From NCBI GenBank assembly GCA_947650155.1, contig CANSUS010000009.1, positions 16,422-80,421 on the forward strand: 64,000 nucleotides of DNA, read 5' to 3'. This document shows, piece after piece, positions 25,810 through 35,182 of this stretch. How positions within the stretch are numbered: position 1 is the first letter of the stretch; every line of letters begins with the position of its first letter. Under the pieces are notes generated by a model, which was given only the letters and a program-made list of their open reading frames with translations, made no database searches and was not told the DNA's origin. Position numbers and translations under genes: made by a program. Source of the DNA: an uncultured Lachnospiraceae bacterium. Its GTDB lineage: Bacteria; Bacillota; Clostridia; Lachnospirales; Lachnospiraceae.

Positions 25810-28275
25810 ATGGAGGAGAAAAAAGAAAAAGGCAGCTTTTGGCTGACCGTATCGACTTTCATTGTAAATAAGAGAAAGGCAATATTTATCTTATTTTTTA
25901 TCGCTATCATTTATAGTGTAGTGTCAATCAACAAAGTTTCGGTAAATCAGGATATTACCAAATATCTTCCGGACACCAGTGAGACACATATCGGCCTTGA
26001 ACTTATGGAGGAACAGTTTGTTACATATGGTACGGCAAAAGTAATGCTTTCCAATGTTACATTTGAGGAGGCAGAAAGTCTTGTAAAGGAACTGGAGGCG
26101 GTCAGAGGGGTAAAAGAAGTAGCATTTGATAATACCGAAGATCATTACAGAGGTACAGATGCGCTTTATGATGTGACTTTCTCCTGGGAAAAAGATGAAG
26201 AGCGAAGTAAAGAGGCGCTTCAGAAAGTGAAGGAAGCACTGACCGGATATGATATGTATGTTTCTACGGAAGTCGGTGCAGAGGAAGCTTCCAGTGAGTC
26301 GCTTGCAAAAGATATGAATCTTATTCTTATTTTGGCAGTGGTCATTATTGTTTCCGTATTGCTGCTGTCTACAAAAGCATATATGGAAATTCCGGTACTG
26401 CTTATTACATTTGGAGTAGCGGCAATTTTAAATAAAGGAAGCAACTATTGGCTTGGGACGATTTCCAGTGTTACAGATTCTATTTCTGTTGTATTACAGC
26501 TGGCGCTTGCCATTGATTACGCGATTATTTTATGCGACCGTTTTATGGAGGAACATGAGACAATGGATGCGGAAAGTGCGGTAAAAGTTGCTCTTTCCAA
26601 AGCAATACCGGAGATCAGCGCTTCCTCTCTTACAACAATTTCGGGTATGGTAGCCATGATGTTTATGCAGTTTCGTCTTGGTTACGACATGGGTATTGTG
26701 TTGGTAAAAGCGATTATTTTCAGCTTGATTTCCGTGTTTATGCTGATGCCCGGAGTCCTGCTTATTTTTGCAAAGGGAATTGACAATACACACCATAAAT
26801 GTTACGTTCCCAATATTACTTTTGTAGGTAAATTCGCAGGAAAAACAAAATATATTGTGCCTCCTGCATTTATTATATTACTGGTACTGGCGTTTTTAGC
26901 ATCCAGCAACTGCGAGTATATTTATGATACCAGCTCTGTAGAAAGCGCCAAAAAGAGCGAAGCCAAAATTGCACAGGAGAAGATAGACGCAGCATTCGGA
27001 ACAACAAATCAAATGGCGGTCATGGTGCCGAAAGGAAACTATGAAGCAGAGGCAAGATGTCTGAAAGCGCTGGAAGGATTGGATTATGTGGATTCTGTCC
27101 TGGGACTTGCAAATGTGGAAATATCAGATGAGTATGTGCTTACCAGCAAAATCTCACCGAGAGATTTTTCCGAACTTGCAGATCTTGATATGGAAATTGT
27201 AAGACTGCTTTATATAGCTTATGCATATAATCAGGAGCAGTACGGTCCGGTATTTACCGGAATTGATGAGTATAAAGTACCGATTATTGATATGTTTTTG
27301 TTTTTATATGACCAGTATCAGCAGGGATATGTTGTTTTAAACGATGAAATGGACGAAATGCTAAATGAGCTGTATGACACCCTGCATGATGCCAATTTAC
27401 AGCTTCAGGGCGAGGAATATTCCCGTTTTGTTCTGGAATTAAATCTGCCGGTAGAAGGGGAAGAGACTTACGCGGCGTTAGATGAAATCAGAAATATCTG
27501 CGCCAAATATTATAGTAAAAACAGTATTATCCTGGTTGGAAATTCTACCAGTGATTTTGACCTTATGTCTTCTTTTGCAGCAGATAATGTGATTATCAGT
27601 GTGCTGACGGCGCTCTTTGTTGTAATCATTCTGTTCTTTACATTTCAATCTGCCGGACTGCCGATTTTGCTTGTACTTACGATACAGGGAAGTATTTGGA
27701 TTAATTTCTCCATACCGACTCTTTCCGGCGGCAATGTATTTTTCATTGCATATCTGATTGTATCGGCGATACAGATGGGTGCAACGATTGATTATGCGAT
27801 TGTTATTTCAAACAGATATTTACAGCTCAAAAAAGAAATGGATATTAAAAAAGCGATTATAGAAACTTTAAACCAGTCGTTTCCGACGATTTTTACATCA
27901 GGTTCCATACTGACCTGTGCAGGATTTTTGATTGGCAAGATCGCTTCCGATGCAACGGTTGCGTCTATCGGAACAGCGCTTGGACGTGGTACTTTGATCT
28001 CCATTGTGCTTGTGTTGTTTGTTTTACCGCAGATTCTCCTTTTAGGAGACATCATTATCGAAAAGACAGCGTTGACAATCAGCCTGTCAAAATACAATAC
28101 AAAAGAGGTGGATGGAAAACTGATGGTTTCCGGACATGTCAGAGGATATATCGAAGGAGAAATCGACGCGGATATCAAGGGTAATTTCCAGGGAAAGATG
28201 GAAGCGTCTTTTGATACGAGGATACCGGGAAAACAAACAGATATTACGATGATAGAGGAGGATGAAAAAGCATGA
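25810..28275 (+). CDS. MMPL/RND family membrane transporter
   Basis: An 821-residue protein with duplicated RND architecture: one helix, an extracellular domain, a five-helix bundle with IDYAIILCDRF in the fourth helix, then the same again with the motif IDYAIVISNRY. This matches MMPL-type lipid or siderophore exporters of Gram-positives. The ATG at 25810 follows CTGGAGGA; the frame is open upstream, but that part has no conserved sequence. The cytoplasmic C-terminus (about 760-800) carries alternating polar turns (VSGHVRGYIEGEIDADIKGNF) resembling a bactofilin-type beta-helix, which is unusual. The stop overlaps the next gene as ATGA. Confidence 0.9.
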   Translation: MEEKKEKGSFWLTVSTFIVNKRKAIFILFFIAIIYSVVSINKVSVNQDITKYLPDTSETHIGLELMEEQFVTYGTAKVMLSNVTFEEAESLVKELEAVRGVKEVAFDNTEDHYRGTDALYDVTFSWEKDEERSKEALQKVKEALTGYDMYVSTEVGAEEASSESLAKDMNLILILAVVIIVSVLLLSTKAYMEIPVLLITFGVAAILNKGSNYWLGTISSVTDSISVVLQLALAIDYAIILCDRFMEEHETMDAESAVKVALSKAIPEISASSLTTISGMVAMMFMQFRLGYDMGIVLVKAIIFSLISVFMLMPGVLLIFAKGIDNTHHKCYVPNITFVGKFAGKTKYIVPPAFIILLVLAFLASSNCEYIYDTSSVESAKKSEAKIAQEKIDAAFGTTNQMAVMVPKGNYEAEARCLKALEGLDYVDSVLGLANVEISDEYVLTSKISPRDFSELADLDMEIVRLLYIAYAYNQEQYGPVFTGIDEYKVPIIDMFLFLYDQYQQGYVVLNDEMDEMLNELYDTLHDANLQLQGEEYSRFVLELNLPVEGEETYAALDEIRNICAKYYSKNSIILVGNSTSDFDLMSSFAADNVIISVLTALFVVIILFFTFQSAGLPILLVLTIQGSIWINFSIPTLSGGNVFFIAYLIVSAIQMGATIDYAIVISNRYLQLKKEMDIKKAIIETLNQSFPTIFTSGSILTCAGFLIGKIASDATVASIGTALGRGTLISIVLVLFVLPQILLLGDIIIEKTALTISLSKYNTKEVDGKLMVSGHVRGYIEGEIDADIKGNFQGKMEASFDTRIPGKQTDITMIEEDEKA

Positions 28276-31200
28276 GAAAAAGACGATTCATCCAAAATGC
28301 AGCAGTGAGCTTTCTGCTTACGCTGTCACTTGTTTTATCAGATACAGGTATTGTGTTTGCAGAAAACGAACAGGAAGATACAAAAAGTGAGACAGAAAAC
28401 GAGGAAGTAACTGAGACAGAGGAAATACAGATCATAGAAATAGAAATCTCCTCTGCGGAGGAATTGTTTGAATTCGCACAGGAGTGTCAGCTTGATGCAT
28501 ACAGTTTTGGAAAGGTATTTTCTTTAACTGCGGATATTGATCTGAGCAACAGTGAATTTAATGGAATCCCCTATTTTGAAGGTACTTTTGAGGGAAACGG
28601 ACATAGTATTTCCGGATTAAATATGCAGGTAGAAGGATCAGATTATGGATTTTTCAGATATCTTGGCAGACGGGCTGCTGTAAAAAATCTGCATATTCTT
28701 GGAAATGTGAAAATGGGCGGAAGCGCCGTGAATGTGGGAGGCATTGCAGGCGTAAATATGGGCATTATTTCGGAGTGCAGTTTTGAAGGAAGTGTTTCAG
28801 GAAATACTTCAGCAGGCGGACTTGTCGGATGCAATAAAGAAGGCGGAATGATCTTTGACTCTCAGGTAAAAGGAAGAGTAACGGCAACAGATGCTACCGG
28901 AGGGATATGTGGAACAAATGAAGGCATTATAAAGGGATGTACCAATCTGGCGAAGGTGAATGATGACGATTTACAGCCTACTCTGGATTTAGAAGGGGTG
29001 GATCTGGGAAGTCTCAACATTGCCCAAAACGTAGTTACCAGAAACGATATGGGCGGCATTGCGGGCGTATCCACCGGTACGATAGACAGATGTACGAATT
29101 CAGGAAATATCGGATTCATTCATGTGGGATATAATATTGGAGGAATTGTCGGAAGACAGAGTGGTACGGTAATGAACTGTACCAATGAGGGGAACGTGTT
29201 TGGAAGAAAAGATGTAGGAGGAATTGTCGGCCAGGCAGAACCTTATATGGAGTCGGAATACTTGTCAGACCGGCTTAACAAGATTAAAGAAGACTTTAAC
29301 CGTATGAACAATCTGGTGATACAAATGTCCAATGCCCTCAGTGATACTTCAACCAGTACAAAGCAGTATACACAATCTTTGCAGCAACAGTATGAAGATA
29401 CGATTGCAAGCTTAAATACACAGGTGGATTCTCTAAAAGGAACAATTGCAGCGAATAATGAGCAGACAAGAATCTACATTGAAAGTCTCAGCAGTTCTTT
29501 AGAGAATATGGGAAATATCGGAAGCGATACATTGAACAGAATGGTTGAGAATGTGGGAAACGAACTAAATGATGCGATAGGAGATCTGAAAGAGGAATTT
29601 GAATCTTATACAGAAGGAAAAACAGATCTTCCATTTGAGATCCCATCATTGGAGCAGCCTCCGTCAGGATCAACTACTACAAATATGAACGCGCCTGTTG
29701 CGAAAGAGCCGATAGAACAGCCCCCGGCAGAAACACAGCCGTCTGCAGAGACGCAGCCTTCTGTAGAAACACAGACACCTTCACCGTCAACGCCGGAGGA
29801 ACCGGAAGGAGCAATAGATACCAGTGGATTTGAAAATTACAGTGCGGTAAATCCGACTGCAGGGGCGGATAGTACACAGACAGACAGCAGTACCGAAGAG
29901 ACAGATTTCACACTTCCAAGTCTGCCGGAAACAGAAAGTATCAAGGAAGAGATTGAAAATTTTGAATTAGATCCCGAGATACGAAATAATTTAGACCGGA
30001 TGCAGGAAGAGTTATCCTCTGTCACCGGGAATATACGAAATATGCAGAACAGTCTGTCAAATACAAGCAATTCTATGGGAGAGACAGCAGGAAATATTGC
30101 AAATGAGCTGACTGACCGGAGTAAAGTATCAGGAGATACGATAGATGGAATGACCAATTCCATAGATCATGGAATTCAATCCATGACGAGCAGTCTGAAC
30201 GGTATTATGAATACGCAGCAGGAAATTACAGACTATGTAAGTGAAGATATTGATATTCTGATGGGAAATGGAAATCCTATCTTTGATGCATCTTCCATTG
30301 ATGTTACAGAAAGTACACTGGGCGTTATTTCAGGATGTACCAATCAGGGAGATGTGGAGGCAGATATTAACATCGGCGGTATTGCCGGCGCTATGAACAT
30401 AGAGTATGATATTGATCCTGAACTTGACTTTGATCTGTCAAAGTTCACAGAGGTTGCGGTAAGAGCTACTGTCAACGATGTAGTGATACATTGTAAAAAT
30501 TATGGTGCAATAAGAGCCAAAAAGAACAACTGCGGCGGGATTGTCGGAAGTGAAGAAATGGGCATTATCTATGATTGTGAAGGTTATGGCAGCGTCCGCT
30601 CAGACGGCGGAAGCAGGCTTGGAGGTATCGCCGGCATGAGCCAGAGCGGAATCAGTAAGTGTTATTCGTTCTGTAATGTGGAAGGAAAGGATTATCTTGG
30701 CGGTATCTGCGGCGACGCTTATAATATCAGCGACTGTATATCCATGAGTGCGCTGCTTGGTGAGGACGGAGAGTATCATGGAAGTATAGCGGGAAATGTA
30801 AACAGCGAAGCCGTGATTGCCAATAATTATTTCGTAACCTCAAATATGGGCGGTATTGATAATATCAATTATTTTGGAAAAGCAGAAGCGCGTGAATATG
30901 AACAGATTATGGAAATGGAGCAGATTCCGAAAGGCTTTAAGACGGTAACGGTTACTTTTGAAAAAGACGAAGAAATTATCGGTACAATGAAACTTCCGTA
31001 TGGAGGAAGTTTAACGGAAGGAAGCCTGCCGGATATTGAAATCGGGGAAGACGCTTATCTGAATTGGGATCAGGAATTTCCAGTTATGAACGTATGCGAT
31101 AATATTACAGTACAGGCAACAGAAGAAAGATGGACGCTTAGCGTTGCTTCCACTCAAAAGGCGGCATCCGGAAAACCGTATGTACTGGTAGAAGGAAAGT

Positions 31201-31586
31201 TTTATGAAAATACTCTTTTAGAGCTTATAGATTCTGAACTGCCGGAAGAAGCGGCAGATTTGGAAGCAGCTTATGCATACGGATGGGAAATAGAAAATCT
31301 GCCCGAAAACGTGACAGATTGTAAAGTGCATCTTCTGATTCCGGATGACTGTGATAAAGCTGACGTCTGGGTTCGGGATTCCGGAATCTGGAAAACGGTG
31401 GAAGCAGTAACAGATGGAAGCTATCTGGTAGTACAGATTCCGTATGGAGCCTCATTTGCAGTATACGGCACGTCGGATAACAGTATGGTTTTCCTGATCA
31501 CAGCTGCTGCCATAGCAGGAGCTGTACTGATTCTTCTTTTCATTATAATAAAGAAAAAGAAAAGAAGGAAAAAAATGGTCTTGTAA
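28272..31586 (+). CDS. GLUG-repeat surface protein, partner of the MMPL transporter
   Basis: A 1104-residue protein: signal peptide (1-30), two blocks of GLUG-like repeats (about 95-330 and 675-865; units of the form GGIAG-x-N-x-G-x-I-x-x-C), helical stretches (about 330-455 and 550-670), a Pro/Thr/Gln linker between them (about 460-530), a C-terminal helix (about 1073-1093) and a basic tail KKKKRRKK. It should be fixed in the membrane with a large extracellular part. The helical segments, rich in Ser/Asn/Gln heptads, recall YhgE/Pip proteins that often accompany MMPL genes. Coupling by ATGA to the transporter argues for one complex. The exact function is unknown. Confidence 0.8.
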   Translation: MRKRRFIQNAAVSFLLTLSLVLSDTGIVFAENEQEDTKSETENEEVTETEEIQIIEIEISSAEELFEFAQECQLDAYSFGKVFSLTADIDLSNSEFNGIPYFEGTFEGNGHSISGLNMQVEGSDYGFFRYLGRRAAVKNLHILGNVKMGGSAVNVGGIAGVNMGIISECSFEGSVSGNTSAGGLVGCNKEGGMIFDSQVKGRVTATDATGGICGTNEGIIKGCTNLAKVNDDDLQPTLDLEGVDLGSLNIAQNVVTRNDMGGIAGVSTGTIDRCTNSGNIGFIHVGYNIGGIVGRQSGTVMNCTNEGNVFGRKDVGGIVGQAEPYMESEYLSDRLNKIKEDFNRMNNLVIQMSNALSDTSTSTKQYTQSLQQQYEDTIASLNTQVDSLKGTIAANNEQTRIYIESLSSSLENMGNIGSDTLNRMVENVGNELNDAIGDLKEEFESYTEGKTDLPFEIPSLEQPPSGSTTTNMNAPVAKEPIEQPPAETQPSAETQPSVETQTPSPSTPEEPEGAIDTSGFENYSAVNPTAGADSTQTDSSTEETDFTLPSLPETESIKEEIENFELDPEIRNNLDRMQEELSSVTGNIRNMQNSLSNTSNSMGETAGNIANELTDRSKVSGDTIDGMTNSIDHGIQSMTSSLNGIMNTQQEITDYVSEDIDILMGNGNPIFDASSIDVTESTLGVISGCTNQGDVEADINIGGIAGAMNIEYDIDPELDFDLSKFTEVAVRATVNDVVIHCKNYGAIRAKKNNCGGIVGSEEMGIIYDCEGYGSVRSDGGSRLGGIAGMSQSGISKCYSFCNVEGKDYLGGICGDAYNISDCISMSALLGEDGEYHGSIAGNVNSEAVIANNYFVTSNMGGIDNINYFGKAEAREYEQIMEMEQIPKGFKTVTVTFEKDEEIIGTMKLPYGGSLTEGSLPDIEIGEDAYLNWDQEFPVMNVCDNITVQATEERWTLSVASTQKAASGKPYVLVEGKFYENTLLELIDSELPEEAADLEAAYAYGWEIENLPENVTDCKVHLLIPDDCDKADVWVRDSGIWKTVEAVTDGSYLVVQIPYGASFAVYGTSDNSMVFLITAAAIAGAVLILLFIIIKKKKRRKKMVL

Positions 31587-31609
31587 AGAATGCACTTTTT
31601 GGATATAAT
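31581..31609 (+). promoter_or_regulatory. Promoter of the structured RNA (6S RNA candidate)
   Basis: TTGTAA (31581-31586) overlaps the stop codon of the surface protein. After 17 bases comes a perfect TATAAT (31604-31609). Transcription should start near 31616, at the foot of the closing stem. Confidence 0.75.
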
Positions 31610-31615
31610 AAGGGT

Positions 31616-31795
31616 AACCTGAAATGTTCGATAACTCTTGTCGTTTTGAACCTACAGTTACTTTAAACGGGATTCCTACATCGTCATATGGATGTCAGGC
31701 CTCCATTACGCAGGGGAAGGCAGAAGTATGGCTGCGGTCACCCACCTAGCATATGCTAGGAGTCAAAAGACAAGAACCGGCATTTTGGGACAGAT
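31616..31795 (+). ncRNA. ssrS: Probable 6S RNA
   Basis: A non-coding stretch of about 180 bases with its own consensus promoter and terminator. The ends pair: CCTGAAATG (31618-31626) with CATTTTGGG (31781-31789), then CTTGTCGTTTTGA (31637-31649) with TCAAAAGACAAG (31763-31774). Inside are a small hairpin on the 3' side (palindrome at 31745-31760), a GGCCTCC...GGGGAAGGC stem and a CATC...GATG hairpin. A long closing stem, central bubble with a 3'-strand hairpin, and ~180-base size fit Firmicute 6S RNA, which mimics an open promoter and sequesters RNA polymerase. SRP RNA, tmRNA and RNase P signatures are absent. Identification rests on architecture and recollection of the family, not on a covariance search. 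Confidence 0.6.
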
Positions 31796-31823
31796 TATAT
31801 TTTGGTGGGATTACCAAGAGAAT

Positions 31824-31851
31824 AAAAAGCAGCCTTTTATGGCTGCTTTTT
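31824..31851 (+). terminator. Terminator of the 6S RNA candidate
   Basis: AAAAAGCAGCC pairs perfectly with GGCTGCTTTTT around the loop TTTTAT. The primary transcript would be about 235 bases and need 3' trimming to reach the closing stem. Confidence 0.88.
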
Positions 31852-31964
31852 ACAGTGTGAATTTTTAGAAAAGAAAGTAAATATATTTAACATATAGTTA
31901 TTTTAAACAGAATAATATAGACAGACAGCCGGACAAAATACAACTTGTGGAAAAGAGGTCATTC

Positions 31965-34280
31965 ATGGATAAAAATAAAAGAATTCAGATTAAGCTTATA
32001 CTTATTGTTCTGGGAGTAATGGTGCTTGTTGTATTGGCAGTATCCAATATAGGAAAAATAAAAAAGATACTGCAAAAAGAGGGAGAATATATGCCTCTTC
32101 ATAAAGCCCTGCTTCTTCTGGAAACAGTGGAACCGTCTCTTGCAGGGCAGGAAGAGTTTGAGATACTTAAGAGTGCGGAAAATGAATGGATGACTTACGG
32201 GCAGTATTTGACCATATATAATCTGATCCAGAAAGAAGGGGCAGAATTTCCTTCTTTTGAAAAAGAGTATCAAGAAGAATATTTTATAACAAAAGCGGAT
32301 TTTGAGACTGTGTTTGCCTTGTTTTTAGAAGTGTATGATACAGAAAATAAACTGTCCACCACGCCGGTAACAATATTGGGCTTTCAGGGGAACCTGATAT
32401 TGCCGGATGGAACGGAACCGGGAGCGGGAACAGTGGTGACGTCTGGCGGCGCACTTTATGAAGCAGTGGACGAACAGCTTTACACATATCGTTTTCAGAC
32501 AATAGAGGTTTATACATATGAAAACAAACTGATTACAATAAAGAATGAAATCGATACGTCTTACCATTTGGACAATATTTGGGTAATGGAGTCTGACGAA
32601 GCAGGGATTCGTTTCTATTTTGACGGTTACGAAGCTAAATTGACAAAGGAGGAAACAGACAGTGAAATAAAAGAAGGGATACTGCGGGAGCAGATAGCGG
32701 ATTTTGACTTTGAGAGGGGAGTTTTGATAAAAGGTACATCCAAAACGGATAAAGTAAACGGAAAGATTCTGAATATTAAGGAAGAGAGCATTGTTCTTGA
32801 GGGAATTGGCGGTTTTGATATAGCAGAAAACTTTAAGGCTTACAGGCTGTATGGAAAACTGGAAGAGATAGAAAAGGGAGATTTGATCGTAGGATACGAT
32901 TTTACGGATTTTGTAATAGAAGACGGAAAGATCTGTGCAGGTCTTGTGATGAAGGAAGAAAAAATGGAGAATATAAGGGTGTTGATTAAAGCATCTGATT
33001 ATGCCGGAATCTATCATGACAGTATAGAACTTACTTCCGATACGGATTTTACGGTTACCTATGGTATTGCAGAGCAGGTTCAGACCGAAGAATACAAAGC
33101 AGGAGAAAAAGTTGTGATTGAAAAAGACAGTGACTATTTTTCCGGTCAGAGAGTTTATATTGAACCGGCAGTGCTTTCCGGAAAGATAAAACTGCTTAAT
33201 GTAAACAGAAGCCAGGGGACGCCGGAATACAGAGGAAAGATAGAGCTTGCCATTGAGGAAAGGGAGATCCTTGTTGTCAATGAAGTGCTTTTGGAGGAAT
33301 ATTTGTATTCGGTAGTTCCCAGTGAAATGCCGTCCTCCTATCCCGAAGAGGCGTTAAAAGCGCAGGCAGTCTGCGCCCGTACTTATGCCTATGCAAAGAT
33401 GCTGCATTCGCCTCTGGCCGCATATGGCGCACATGTAGACGACAGTACTTCTTATCAGGTTTATAATAATATTATGGAAAGCGCTGCCGCTACAAAGGCA
33501 GTAAAAGAAACGGCAGGCAGACTTCTTTTCTATGAAGAGGAGCTGGTGGGCGCATATTATTATTCTACATCCTGTGGATTTGGAACGACGGCGGCGGTCT
33601 GGGGGAATGGACCTGAAAACGATCTGCCTTATCTGAAGTCAAAGTCGATTGGTACCGGAGAGGGAACATACACGGCGGAAGAAATGACAGAGGAAGCGAA
33701 TTTTGCAGATTTCATACAAAAAACAGAGGGAAGCGATTTTGAATGTGACGAAGGGTGGTATCGCTGGACTTATACTGTGGAGGAGATAGACAGTAAAAGA
33801 ATAGAGGAGATCTTGAAAAAGCGATATGACGCCAATAATAAACGAATCCTTACTTTGAATAAAGAAGGAGTATATGAAAGTAAGGATATAAAAAATATCG
33901 GAGAAATTCTGGATATTTATGTGGAAAGAAGGCTTCCGGGAGGAAACTGTGATGAAATTATTATCGTAGCCGAAAATGCGCAGATAAAAGTTATGACAGA
34001 GTATAATATCCGAAGTGTATTAAATAACGGAACCGCTGCAATTAAAAAACAGGATGGAAGCGAGGCAAAAGCTCCTACGCTGTTACCAAGTGCATTTTTT
34101 ATGATTTCCACTAGTAAAGACGGGGAGGATATGGTAGGATATACCATTATAGGCGGCGGCTTTGGCCACGGTGTGGGGATGTCACAAAACGGCGCCAAAT
34201 CTATGGCAGCAAAAGAATGGAGTTACGAGGACATTCTGACTTTTTACTATGAGGGCAGCCATATTGATTCGATTTATTGA
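31965..34280 (+). CDS. SpoIID/LytB-domain protein with long N-terminal region
   Basis: A 771-residue exported protein. It has an N-terminal membrane helix (about 9-27), some 390 residues without a family I recognise but containing beta-rich repeats (SELTSDTDFTVTYG-like), and then a SpoIID domain (about 418-771). The catalytic Glu of SpoIID-type lytic transglycosylases is plausible in VVPSEMPSSYPEEALKAQAVCARTYA (about residue 453). GGFGHGVGMSQNGAKSMA closes the domain. SpoIID itself is about 340 residues, so this is a paralogue rather than spoIID proper. The ATG at 31965 has AAAGAGGT upstream; a GTG at 31947 is less likely. Role: cleavage of peptidoglycan, perhaps in spore formation or cell separation. 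Confidence 0.85.
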   Translation: MDKNKRIQIKLILIVLGVMVLVVLAVSNIGKIKKILQKEGEYMPLHKALLLLETVEPSLAGQEEFEILKSAENEWMTYGQYLTIYNLIQKEGAEFPSFEKEYQEEYFITKADFETVFALFLEVYDTENKLSTTPVTILGFQGNLILPDGTEPGAGTVVTSGGALYEAVDEQLYTYRFQTIEVYTYENKLITIKNEIDTSYHLDNIWVMESDEAGIRFYFDGYEAKLTKEETDSEIKEGILREQIADFDFERGVLIKGTSKTDKVNGKILNIKEESIVLEGIGGFDIAENFKAYRLYGKLEEIEKGDLIVGYDFTDFVIEDGKICAGLVMKEEKMENIRVLIKASDYAGIYHDSIELTSDTDFTVTYGIAEQVQTEEYKAGEKVVIEKDSDYFSGQRVYIEPAVLSGKIKLLNVNRSQGTPEYRGKIELAIEEREILVVNEVLLEEYLYSVVPSEMPSSYPEEALKAQAVCARTYAYAKMLHSPLAAYGAHVDDSTSYQVYNNIMESAAATKAVKETAGRLLFYEEELVGAYYYSTSCGFGTTAAVWGNGPENDLPYLKSKSIGTGEGTYTAEEMTEEANFADFIQKTEGSDFECDEGWYRWTYTVEEIDSKRIEEILKKRYDANNKRILTLNKEGVYESKDIKNIGEILDIYVERRLPGGNCDEIIIVAENAQIKVMTEYNIRSVLNNGTAAIKKQDGSEAKAPTLLPSAFFMISTSKDGEDMVGYTIIGGGFGHGVGMSQNGAKSMAAKEWSYEDILTFYYEGSHIDSIY

Positions 34281-34299
34281 GTAAGAATGGGAGAGCATT

Positions 34300-35151
34300 A
34301 TGGTTCGTAAACTGATCAATGATATGCAGGATTTTGCGGAAAGTATGTCAAAGAAAAATATAAGTGCGTTTTCGGCAAGCACGGCCTTCTTTTTATTTTT
34401 GTCCCTGATCCCGATGCTGATTTTAATTTGTGCAATTCTTCCTTATACATCGCTTACGGAGGAAATTCTTTTAGAAGCGATTATCAAGTATGTTCCGGAA
34501 ACGGTAGAAGGTCTGGTGACAGGTATTGTTGCGGATGTGTATTCCAGATCGGCAGGCGTTGTGTCTGTTGCCGCAATTGGTACAGTCTGGTCTGCCGGAA
34601 AGGGCGTACTCGCCCTGATGAGGGGATTGAATGCTGTGAATGATGTGGAAGAGAACAGAAATTATTTTGTTGTCAGGACGGTAGCGTGCGTCTATACATT
34701 GATTATGATTGCCGCCATTATTTTGTCGCTGCTGCTAATGGTGTTTGGAAATCTTTTAGTAAATCTGCTTCTGAGGGATTTTCCAAGAGTGCGTTTAATT
34801 ATAGAATTTTTTATGAATTTCCGTTTTATTTTTTCATGGGCGATTCTGACTGTTGTTTTTACCATGCTGTATACGTTTGTTCCAAACAGGAAGATGCATT
34901 TTTTTGAGCAGTTGACAGGCGGTATGTTTGCAGCTGTGGTATGGAGTATTTTTTCCTGGTGTTTTTCCATGTATGTAGACCGTTTTGAGGGGCTGAATAC
35001 ATACGGAAGCCTTACGACGATTGTGATTATCATGATTTATCTGTATTTTTGTATGTATATAATATTGGTCGGCGCATATATTAACAGTTATTTTATAGAA
35101 AAGGGCGGTGTGAAACGAAAACTGGAGGAATTTAGAGAAGTACGGACTTGA
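34300..35151 (+). CDS. YihY/BrkB family membrane protein
   Basis: A 283-residue inner-membrane protein with six predicted helices and the family sequence ISAFSASTAFFLFLSLIPMLILI at about 20-42 and GLNTYGSLTTIVIIMIYLY at about 231-249. The family was mislabelled RNase BN in the past and has no firm function. It follows the SpoIID-domain gene by 19 bases. Its last codons contain the -35 box of the pheST leader. Confidence 0.9.
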   Translation: MVRKLINDMQDFAESMSKKNISAFSASTAFFLFLSLIPMLILICAILPYTSLTEEILLEAIIKYVPETVEGLVTGIVADVYSRSAGVVSVAAIGTVWSAGKGVLALMRGLNAVNDVEENRNYFVVRTVACVYTLIMIAAIILSLLLMVFGNLLVNLLLRDFPRVRLIIEFFMNFRFIFSWAILTVVFTMLYTFVPNRKMHFFEQLTGGMFAAVVWSIFSWCFSMYVDRFEGLNTYGSLTTIVIIMIYLYFCMYIILVGAYINSYFIEKGGVKRKLEEFREVRT

Positions 35152-35176
35152 CAAGAAGTTATTTTTTCACTACAAT
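35148..35176 (+). promoter_or_regulatory. pheST promoter
   Basis: A perfect TTGACA (35148-35153) overlaps the stop of the preceding gene. After 17 bases comes TACAAT (35171-35176). The transcript starts near 35183, just ahead of the T-box leader. Confidence 0.85.
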
Positions 35177-35182
35177 ATATAA

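Noticed and set aside
34300..35151. Reading the YihY-family gene as ribonuclease BN
   Set aside because: The RNase BN assignment of this family was an error in E. coli; the protein is plainly a six-helix membrane protein without nuclease motifs.
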